From contig CAZDFU010000001.1 in assembly GCA_964504985.1 (NCBI GenBank), positions 24,088 through 88,087 of the forward strand: a stretch of DNA of 64,000 nucleotides, written 5' to 3'. This stretch comes from CAZDFU01 sp964504985. GTDB taxonomy: Bacteria > Patescibacteriota > Microgenomatia > Daviesbacterales > UBA10151. The notes beneath the pieces are model-generated. The model did no database searches. It was not told where the DNA came from and was given only the letters and a program-made list of their open reading frames with translations. Below are positions 58,610 through 64,000 of this stretch, one piece after another (within the stretch, counting starts at the first letter, position 1; every line of letters begins with the position of its first letter). The translations under genes and the position numbers were made by a program.

Positions 58610-59647
58610 ATGGGAAAAATTTCCGTTGGTTTAGACATTGGTTTTTCATCAATTAAAGTTGTTGCCCTGTCAAAAGAAGATAAGGCTTTTAAGTTAATCT
58701 CCCTTGGCTCTGTAGCCACCCCTCAACCAGGTATGTTATCAGATGCAGATTCTGATTTAGAAACTGTGGCTGTTGCTATTAGAAACCTTCTGGCTGCTAC
58801 TCACCTTGAAGGTAAGGAGGTAATTACAGCTTTGCCTGAATCAAAAGTTTTTACAAGGGTTATTGATGATTTGCCTTATCTAACTGACAATGAACTTTCA
58901 TCTGCCATCCGTTATGCAGCTGAGGAGTTTATCCCCATGCCTTTAGCAGATGTTAATTTAAATTGGCAGGTGCTGGCCCGGTCTGAGGAGAAAGGCAAAC
59001 AAACAAAGACCATAGTTTTGGTGGTAGCCTCACCCAGAAATATAGTAGCAAAATATATTAAAATTTTGGAATTGGCAGGGATTAAGCCAAAGGCTTTGGA
59101 AACTGAGATTATTGCTGTGACCAGGTCTTTGGTGGGAAATAACCCCTTCTCCCCTTCTACTTTAATTGTGCATCTTGGTGCAACAACCACAGACTTTGCT
59201 GCAGTCTCCAAAGGATTGATCTGGTTAACACGTTCAATTTCATCTGGCGGTACCGCTTTAACAAGAGCTTTAGCCCAGCACTTTAATTTTGAAACCAGCC
59301 AGGCTGAGGAATATAAAAAGGTTTATGGGATGCTGGAAGATCAACTTGAAGGAAAGGTTTTTGAGGTTTTAAAGCCTGTTGAGGATATTATTGTTTCCGA
59401 GTCAAAAAGAGTGATACAAGCCTTTGAAGCAAAGTACTCTCAAAACTCCATCAAAAGAGTAGTGCTTTCCGGAGGCGGAGCAAAAATGCCGGGGGCAGTT
59501 TTATATTTTGCCAATAATTTAGGTCTTGAGGTTCAGGAAGCTGATCCCTGGTATTCAATAATTAAGGAAAAGTCTCTTTTGCCCAAATTGTCACAGGAGG
59601 CAACATTTTATTCTGTGGCGGTTGGGCTTGCATTAAGGGAGGATTAA
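58610..59647 (+). CDS. pilM: Pilus assembly protein PilM
   Basis: The 345-residue actin-like ATPase opens SVGLDIGFSSIKVVAL, has the second phosphate loop in VHLGATTTDFAAVS and GGGAKMPGAVLYFA near the end. PilM anchors the PilN-PilO complex from the cytoplasm. pilN follows 1 nt later. The gap before it holds a short repeat of the TTACTTGT/ACAAGTTAC type. Confidence 0.93.
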   Translation: MGKISVGLDIGFSSIKVVALSKEDKAFKLISLGSVATPQPGMLSDADSDLETVAVAIRNLLAATHLEGKEVITALPESKVFTRVIDDLPYLTDNELSSAIRYAAEEFIPMPLADVNLNWQVLARSEEKGKQTKTIVLVVASPRNIVAKYIKILELAGIKPKALETEIIAVTRSLVGNNPFSPSTLIVHLGATTTDFAAVSKGLIWLTRSISSGGTALTRALAQHFNFETSQAEEYKKVYGMLEDQLEGKVFEVLKPVEDIIVSESKRVIQAFEAKYSQNSIKRVVLSGGGAKMPGAVLYFANNLGLEVQEADPWYSIIKEKSLLPKLSQEATFYSVAVGLALRED

Positions 59648-59648
59648 A

Positions 59649-60191
59649 ATGAAGATTGCTATAGATTTACTTCCACAGGAATTTAGGATTGAGGAGATAA
59701 AAAGGGCAAGGTTTTATAAAATTCAAGCTGTTGGAGTGGTGGTTATAATCCTGGTGGTTTTTTTGACATCTATAACAATATCGCTCCGGTTCCTGCAAAG
59801 TCAAAATATAACTGCGGTTCAAACTAAACTGAGTGGAGTTGAAAAAAGAGTTCAGGAACTAAATAACATTCAAGCCTCCCTGCTTTTATTAAAAGATAGA
59901 TTAAAGGTTATAAATAAATATTTGGAGACTCCCTCAGAAGAGGTTCAAGCCTACCAATTAATATCTCAACTGGTGCCTCCCTCTGTTTCTATCAATTCGG
60001 TTTCTATTGATAGGGGGAAAGAAATCTTTGTTTTGGCAACAGCTGCAAATGCAACCGCATTAGATGAATTAACTGGCAGATTGATTTCCGGGAAAACCAG
60101 CCAGGATAAAGTTAAACAGGTTAGTATTGAGAGTTTATCGCGGAGTAAAGATGAATCTATCAGATTGAATTTTAAAGTCAAGCTAAAATAA
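59649..60191 (+). CDS. pilN: Pilus assembly protein PilN
   Basis: The 180-residue protein starts with a short cytoplasmic IDLLPQEFRIEE, the PilN segment bound by PilM, then one membrane helix (about 28-48), a coiled coil and a ferredoxin-like domain. Its job is to link the motor to the pilus base. It sits between pilM and pilO. Confidence 0.88.
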   Translation: MKIAIDLLPQEFRIEEIKRARFYKIQAVGVVVIILVVFLTSITISLRFLQSQNITAVQTKLSGVEKRVQELNNIQASLLLLKDRLKVINKYLETPSEEVQAYQLISQLVPPSVSINSVSIDRGKEIFVLATAANATALDELTGRLISGKTSQDKVKQVSIESLSRSKDESIRLNFKVKLK

Positions 60192-60195
60192 ACCA

Positions 60196-60894
60196 ATGAA
60201 AAAAGAAGATATACTTAGATTTTATGGGAAATATAAATTATATATTTTTCCTGCAGTTGTAGGTTTGGTTTCCCTTTCCCTGGCGTTGCTTGTAATTTAT
60301 CCTCAGACAGTTAAACTTTTAGTCAACCAACAAAAGATGGGTGAAATTAGCCAGAAAGCAAAATTTTTGGAGGCTAAGGCTGATAAACTCGGAGAATATA
60401 ACCCGGATGATTTAAAACTTAAAGTAGATTATGCAATGATTTCTTATCCTGCTGATAAAGATTTTGTAAGCACAATGAGTTTGCTTCAGAATATAATTGC
60501 ACAATCAGGGTTCAGCATTGCCTCTTTGTCTTTGGGGTCTATTAGTGCAGCTAATGAGAAAGCATCAAGTTATGGATTTGAGGTAGATGTGTTAGGCTCA
60601 GGGTCAAAACTTATTGATTTGCTTGCTAATATAGAAAATTCATACCGGTTGATGCGCGTAACTAAGGTGGAGACTAGTTTTGAACGCGACTCACAAATAG
60701 CAGCCTCTCTAAGCATAGAAGTTTTATATTCAGCTCCTCCCAGTAGTTTTGGCAGTGTTGACTCTCCTCTTGCAGAGTTATCTGAAAAAGAAGAAGAGGC
60801 CTTATCAAAACTGGCAACAGTAAGTAATATTATTTTAGAAGAACAGGAAATGTTTAAACAATCTCCAAGGGGAAAGCCTAACCCATTTGAATAA
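60196..60894 (+). CDS. pilO: Pilus assembly protein PilO
   Basis: The 232-residue protein has one N-terminal helix, a coiled coil and a PilO-type ferredoxin-like domain (about 95-180). PilO pairs with PilN. There is no pilP or pilQ after it, consistent with an organism without an outer membrane. A Ser/Glu-rich tail ends the protein. Confidence 0.82.
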   Translation: MKKEDILRFYGKYKLYIFPAVVGLVSLSLALLVIYPQTVKLLVNQQKMGEISQKAKFLEAKADKLGEYNPDDLKLKVDYAMISYPADKDFVSTMSLLQNIIAQSGFSIASLSLGSISAANEKASSYGFEVDVLGSGSKLIDLLANIENSYRLMRVTKVETSFERDSQIAASLSIEVLYSAPPSSFGSVDSPLAELSEKEEEALSKLATVSNIILEEQEMFKQSPRGKPNPFE

Positions 60895-60899
60895 AATTG

Positions 60900-61634
60900 T
60901 TATTTAAGCATGTCTGGTCTTACCTTTTTAGTCTTTTCCAGGGATTTAAGGTTACGCCACTTTTTTATTTCAGCATGGTTGCCGGAAAGCAGTACTTCCG
61001 GAACTTTTTGCCCTTTAAATTCTACAGGACGGGTGTAATGAGGATATTCTAAAAGCTGTTGGCCGTTGTCAGTTAATTGTCTGCTGAAGGATTCCTCCTG
61101 GATGGCTTCATCTTTTTCTAAGACTTTGGGGATTAGTCTGGTAATTGAGTCAACAATAACCATAGCAGGTATTTCTCCTCCTGTTAAGACATAATCTCCT
61201 ATAGAAATTTCTTCTGTAATATATTTATCAATAAACCTCTGGTCAACCCCTTCATAATGACCGCAAACAATAATGAGGTGGTCTAACTTAGAAAATTCTT
61301 GAGCTTTGGATTGTTTATACAAAGTCCCGGAAGCAGACATCAGGATAGTTGAGACTTGATATTTGGCAGTTGGCCCGTCTTGTCCGCTTCGCGGAGCGGG
61401 TAGTTTGGAAAGAACGGATTCCAGGGCTTGAGCCAGGATATCTGCCCTAAGTATCATCCCTGCTCCCCCGCCATATGGACGGCCATCCACTACCTGGTGT
61501 TTTCCTTCCCCAAAATTTCTAAGGTTTATAAGCTCAAAGGTGACCTTCCCTTTTGCCTGGGCTCTTTTTAGGATTGATGAATTTAGTATTGGTTCAAAGA
61601 CTTGTGGGAAAAGAGTGATAATGGAAATGGTCAT
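60900..61634 (-). CDS. trmD: tRNA (guanine37-N1)-methyltransferase
   Basis: The 244-residue enzyme methylates G37 next to the anticodon, using a trefoil-knot SAM site (GDYVLTGGEIPAMVIVDS). The opening TISIITLFPQVFEPIL and the closing LEYPHYTRPVEFKGQKVP are typical. Two segments look inserted: L-P-A-P-R-S-G-Q-D-G, encoded by a GC-rich palindrome (61384-61399), and S-R-Q-L-T-D-N-G-Q-Q before LEYP, encoded by a CTGACAAC-type simple repeat. Neither touches the knot. Confidence 0.94.
   Translation of the reverse strand: MTISIITLFPQVFEPILNSSILKRAQAKGKVTFELINLRNFGEGKHQVVDGRPYGGGAGMILRADILAQALESVLSKLPAPRSGQDGPTAKYQVSTILMSASGTLYKQSKAQEFSKLDHLIIVCGHYEGVDQRFIDKYITEEISIGDYVLTGGEIPAMVIVDSITRLIPKVLEKDEAIQEESFSRQLTDNGQQLLEYPHYTRPVEFKGQKVPEVLLSGNHAEIKKWRNLKSLEKTKKVRPDMLK
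61384..61399. repeat. GC-rich palindrome in frame in trmD
   Basis: CCGCT and AGCGG flank TCGCGG. The segment is GC-rich against an AT-rich background and encodes part of a nonconserved loop. It resembles the GC-rich repeat at the ddl stop. Confidence 0.7.
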
Positions 61635-61675
61635 GGTAAGAGGTAACTAGTCCAGTAAAGGTAATAAGCTGCTTG

Positions 61676-61927
61676 TTATTTTACTTCTGTGTTTGTTACT
61701 TCATTAAGCTGTAATGTTATCCTGACATTTTCTGCAATAGCCCTGACTGTTAATAATTTTCTAATAGCCCTAATAGTTTGCCCGCCTTTACCAATTATTA
61801 AACCCATATCAGATGGATCAATTGTGAGGGTTAGGGTGACATCCCCATCGTTTATATGTTCATCAATTACAACAGAATCAGGTTTGGTAACTAAATTGGT
61901 GACAATATAAGATAAAAGATCCTTCAT
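61676..61927 (-). CDS. khpA: KH-domain RNA-binding protein KhpA
   Basis: The 83-residue single KH domain has the G-x-x-G loop in IIGKGGQTIRAIR. KhpA proteins bind RNA and, with KhpB, affect cell division in other bacteria. Its place between rpsP and trmD is the common order. Confidence 0.92.
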   Translation of the reverse strand: MKDLLSYIVTNLVTKPDSVVIDEHINDGDVTLTLTIDPSDMGLIIGKGGQTIRAIRKLLTVRAIAENVRITLQLNEVTNTEVK

Positions 61928-61928
61928 A

Positions 61929-61956
61929 ATAGCTATCAGTCTTCAGCTTTCAGACT
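61929..61956. repeat. Repeat overlapping the rpsP stop codon
   Basis: This is the inverted counterpart of 50038-50065 with one mismatch. The rpsP stop (TGA) and its last residues (S-E-S) are inside it. Confidence 0.85.
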
Positions 61957-62473
61957 TTTCCTCCTGTGGAGCATTTTCTTGAGGTTCTGGCTCTTCTGTT
62001 TTAGGAGCTTCTTTTGCTTGTTCTGATTGTGTTTCTTCGACTTTTTTATCTGATGACTGATTACTGACAGACTGATTTTCTGCCTTCATCTCCGGAGTGG
62101 TATCAGGAGCTTCTTTTGCTGTTTGCTGTTGATCTTCTGGCTTAGCTGGTGCAGATGCTTTTTCTTCTGGTTTGTCTGTAGACTGTTGACTGACAGCTGA
62201 TGACTCTTTCTTCTCCTTCTTTGGTTTTCTGGGAGGTCTTTGAGGTGCTTTACCAATAATTCTTAAAAAACCATCAGAGGACTGAGCTCCCATTTTAATC
62301 CAGTAATCAATCCTGTCTTGTTTTAATTTTATATCATGAGGTTCAGTTAAAGGATTATATGTGCCCAAAAGTTCTAGATACCCGCCTGTTCTTTTGGCTC
62401 TTTCATCAACTGCCACCACCCTATAGAATGGTTTCCTTTTGCTGCCGATTCTCATCAAACGTATTTTAATCAT
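61943..62473 (-). CDS. rpsP: 30S ribosomal protein S16 with long acidic tail
   Basis: Residues 1-75 form S16 (MIKIRLMRIGSKRKPFYRVVAVD, then GTYNPLTEP). From about residue 80 a 95-residue tail rich in Glu, Lys, Gln, Ser and Pro follows, unlike textbook S16 of about 80-90 residues. The tail is partly encoded by CAGTCAACAGTC-like simple repeats, and its end by a 28-bp repeat. The tail is probably disordered on the ribosome surface. Its own promoter lies upstream. Confidence 0.95.
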   Translation of the reverse strand: MIKIRLMRIGSKRKPFYRVVAVDERAKRTGGYLELLGTYNPLTEPHDIKLKQDRIDYWIKMGAQSSDGFLRIIGKAPQRPPRKPKKEKKESSAVSQQSTDKPEEKASAPAKPEDQQQTAKEAPDTTPEMKAENQSVSNQSSDKKVEETQSEQAKEAPKTEEPEPQENAPQEEKSES

Positions 62474-62489
62474 AATTTTTAGTGAAGAT

Positions 62490-62518
62490 AGTATAGCTTA
62501 AGCTTATAGCAACGTCAA
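62490..62518 (-). promoter_or_regulatory. Promoter of the rpsP-khpA-trmD unit
   Basis: On the minus strand TTGACG (62513-62518), a 17-nt spacer and TATACT (62490-62495) give a good sigma-70-type promoter. The -35 lies in the last codons of rnc. The leader to the ATG at 62473 is about 10 nt. Confidence 0.7.
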
Positions 62519-63219
62519 CGATCCAGTTTAGGAAATTGATCACTCATCTTTACAAGTCCTTGTTGTGCTGCTTCTTCTTCTGCGATTTGCTTATTCCCTC
62601 CCTTACCCAGTCCATATTCTTTCCCCTGAATATAAACTGCAACAGTAAATTGTTTGGCATGATCCGGGCCTGAGGTTTCTAAAATTTTGTACCGGGGAGA
62701 TTCTTTGAATTTCTCCTGGGAAATTTCCTGTAAAGACGATTTGGCATCTTTGGGAGGGCCTGATTTAAGTTCCCTGTCAAATAAAGAAAGCAGTGTTTGT
62801 CCGATGACCCTTTTAACAACTTCTACTCCCTGATCCAGATAAATTGCCCCCAAAAAAGCCTCATAAGTATTTGCCAAAAGCTGGGGATTATCCCTGCCTC
62901 CCCCCTGCTCTTCCCCCCTGGAAAAGAGCAGATATTTTCCCAAATTAAGTTTTTTGGCAGCGTTGGCTAAAGATTTAGTTTTAACAATATATGCCCTTAA
63001 ACTGGTAAGTTCTCCTTCGCTGTCTTGGGGTCTAGATAAAAACAGGTGTTGAGAAATAATAAGTGATAATACAGAATCACCTAAAAATTCTAACCTTTCA
63101 TTGGATTGTATATTTAATTTAACCTCATTTAAATAAGATCTATGATAAAAAGCCTGCTCTAAAAGTTTGGGGTTTTTAAAGGTCAAATTTAACTGGTTTA
63201 AAAGTTCATCAAAATTCAT
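62515..63219 (-). CDS. rnc: Ribonuclease III
   Basis: The 234-residue enzyme cleaves double-stranded RNA in rRNA maturation. The signature NERLEFLGDSVL (about residues 40-51) and later ANTYEAFLGAIYLD carry the catalytic Asp and Glu; the C-terminal dsRBD ends with GGNKQIAEEEAAQQ. It is 16 nt from the acyl-carrier-like gene. Confidence 0.95.
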   Translation of the reverse strand: MNFDELLNQLNLTFKNPKLLEQAFYHRSYLNEVKLNIQSNERLEFLGDSVLSLIISQHLFLSRPQDSEGELTSLRAYIVKTKSLANAAKKLNLGKYLLFSRGEEQGGGRDNPQLLANTYEAFLGAIYLDQGVEVVKRVIGQTLLSLFDRELKSGPPKDAKSSLQEISQEKFKESPRYKILETSGPDHAKQFTVAVYIQGKEYGLGKGGNKQIAEEEAAQQGLVKMSDQFPKLDR

Positions 63220-63235
63220 CAGGTTTATTTTGCAG

Positions 63236-63475
63236 TTAGAAATCTAATAAATGATCCTCAACTAAAGTTATTAAATCTTCGACCTTATTTAGATGTTCTA
63301 CTTCACTTGAGTCAAAAGTAACCTGGAATTTTTGAGATAAATTGGCCAGCAGGTCATTTAATTCAATTGGTGAAATTCCCAGTTCATCCTGCAAAAGGGC
63401 ATTTCTGTCTACATCCTCAGGATTTAAACCTAAATGTTCAGCTATAGCTTTTATGATATCTTGTGTATCAGGCAT
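63236..63475 (-). CDS. Acyl carrier-like protein lacking the canonical Ser
   Basis: The 79-residue helical protein has the size and helix pattern of acyl carrier proteins and lies beside rnc as in many bacteria. The attachment site reads ELGISPIELNDLL where ACPs have D-S-L: in an ungapped alignment, the modified serine is replaced by Pro, and a Ser lies one position earlier. It may be unable to carry phosphopantetheine. No fatty-acid synthesis gene lies in the window. Confidence 0.75.
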   Translation of the reverse strand: MPDTQDIIKAIAEHLGLNPEDVDRNALLQDELGISPIELNDLLANLSQKFQVTFDSSEVEHLNKVEDLITLVEDHLLDF

Positions 63476-63491
63476 AATATTTTTGAATGGA

Positions 63492-63872
63492 TTATTCCTT
63501 ATCCTCCTTTTCAGTTTTAATTTTTTTCAATTTAACAATTTGTCCCAGAGTGCCATTAATGAAAGAACTTGAAGAGTCAGAACCAAATTCTTTCCCTAAT
63601 TCAACAGCCTCATCAATTATAACTTTTGGCGGTGTCCCCTTTTTTATTATTAACTCAAAAATTGCTAAACGCAAGATGGATAAATCAATTTTATTAATTT
63701 GATTCACCGGACGGTCTTTTGCGCTAGCTTTGATTAACTTGTCGATTTGCTCTAAATTTTCAACAATTTCAGAAATTCGTTTTGGGGGATTTTTTTTAAG
63801 AAAATTCCAGGTGAATAACTGCTGCATTAGCTTAATGCGCTTGATATGCCTGGGGTCACTCTTTAACTTCAT
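63492..63872 (-). CDS. nusB: Transcription antitermination factor NusB
   Basis: The 126-residue all-helical protein has the NusB pattern RIKLMQQLFTWNF, then ILRLAIFELI and PPKVIIDEAVELGKEFGS. NusB binds boxA RNA with S10 in rRNA antitermination. Its ATG overlaps the rpmF stop (ATGA), so translation is coupled. Confidence 0.93.
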   Translation of the reverse strand: MKLKSDPRHIKRIKLMQQLFTWNFLKKNPPKRISEIVENLEQIDKLIKASAKDRPVNQINKIDLSILRLAIFELIIKKGTPPKVIIDEAVELGKEFGSDSSSSFINGTLGQIVKLKKIKTEKEDKE

Positions 63873-64000
63873 GCTTTGGTGACTAGTACCTTTTGAGCTT
63901 TCAGGGCTTCTTTACCTGCATAGAAACCGCAGCTGATACAAACTACATGAGAAAAGGTAGGTTTGTCACAGTTTTTGCAAGACACCAGGTTAACAGCCAG
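63869..64000 (-). CDS. rpmF: 50S ribosomal protein L32, partial
   Basis: The 43 visible C-terminal residues include a four-cysteine zinc site: SCKNC, then CISCGFYAG, and the end GKEALKAQKVLVTKA. This matches the C-terminal half of zinc-bearing L32. The 5' part lies beyond the window. Its stop overlaps the nusB start by 4 nt. Confidence 0.9.
   Translation of the reverse strand: MAVNLVSCKNCDKPTFSHVVCISCGFYAGKEALKAQKVLVTKA

Noticed and set aside
1..64000. CRISPR array or IS element
   Set aside because: No regularly spaced direct repeats with unique spacers and no transposase gene were seen. The repeats present are single palindromes or simple repeats.
1..64000. UGA recoding as in Gracilibacteria/SR1
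   Set aside because: UGA ends many genes at the expected C-terminus (for example ddl, rpsP, rpmF) and is not found inside conserved domains.

Overview
The window is a gene-dense, AT-rich bacterial chromosome segment. Nothing here is a plasmid, an IS element, a CRISPR array or an rRNA. The content fits a small Candidate Phyla Radiation (Patescibacteria) genome, probably a Microgenomates-type lineage. The reasons are: a type IV pilus set (pilB, pilT, pilC, pilD, pilMNO and many prepilins) with no secretin, a full set of muropeptide ligases with no outer-membrane genes, housekeeping genes with short or absent leaders, and the compact cluster rpmF-nusB-acp-rnc-rpsP-khpA-trmD. UGA is used as an ordinary stop, which argues against the recoded SR1/Gracilibacteria groups. 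The phylum assignment is inference; no rRNA is present to confirm it.

Layout. 1-4.6 kb: a partial unknown gene, a sugar nucleotidyltransferase, two exported or anchored proteins, an MBL hydrolase, dnaB and a tRNA-Leu. 4.6-18.2 kb: an M1 aminopeptidase, efp, galU, an lgt-like gene, a DksA-type zinc finger protein, a methyltransferase, a histidine kinase/response regulator pair, an RluA-type synthase, a Kef-type antiporter and tgt. 18.2-28.6 kb: small and envelope proteins, an LCP-type protein, yebC, ruvC, a 925-bp gene-free stretch that looks like structured RNA, a cohesin-like surface protein, a Xer-type recombinase, an amidase and a holin-like pair. 28.6-45.2 kb: gyrA and gyrB, each interrupted by an intein at the canonical active-site position, interleaved with def, ddl, murF, alr, murD, murI, murC and holB. 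45.2-60.9 kb: the type IV pilus locus, interrupted by one antisense Bro-N gene. 60.9-64 kb: trmD, khpA, rpsP, rnc, an acyl-carrier-like gene, nusB and rpmF (partial), on the minus strand.

How it works together. The cell builds peptidoglycan (Alr, MurI, MurC, MurD, MurF, Ddl), probably attaches wall polymers through an LCP protein, remodels the wall with an amidase, and displays a retractable monoderm-type pilus. Replication (DnaB, GyrA, GyrB, delta-prime) and translation maturation (Def, TrmD, Tgt, EF-P, RNase III) genes share the same divergent clusters.

The most notable signals are: (1) inteins in both gyrase subunits; (2) palindromic repeats inserted in frame into protein genes (pepN, rluA, murF, murC, holB, trmD), three of which supply a gene's stop codon (pepN, ddl, rpsP) when the related simple repeats are counted; (3) a recurrent promoter layout in which the -10 box ends only 6-8 nt before the start codon, implying leaderless mRNAs, with overlapping back-to-back -10 boxes at divergent gene pairs; (4) a candidate structured RNA at 23.2-23.9 kb; (5) an acyl-carrier-like protein whose phosphopantetheine serine appears to be replaced.
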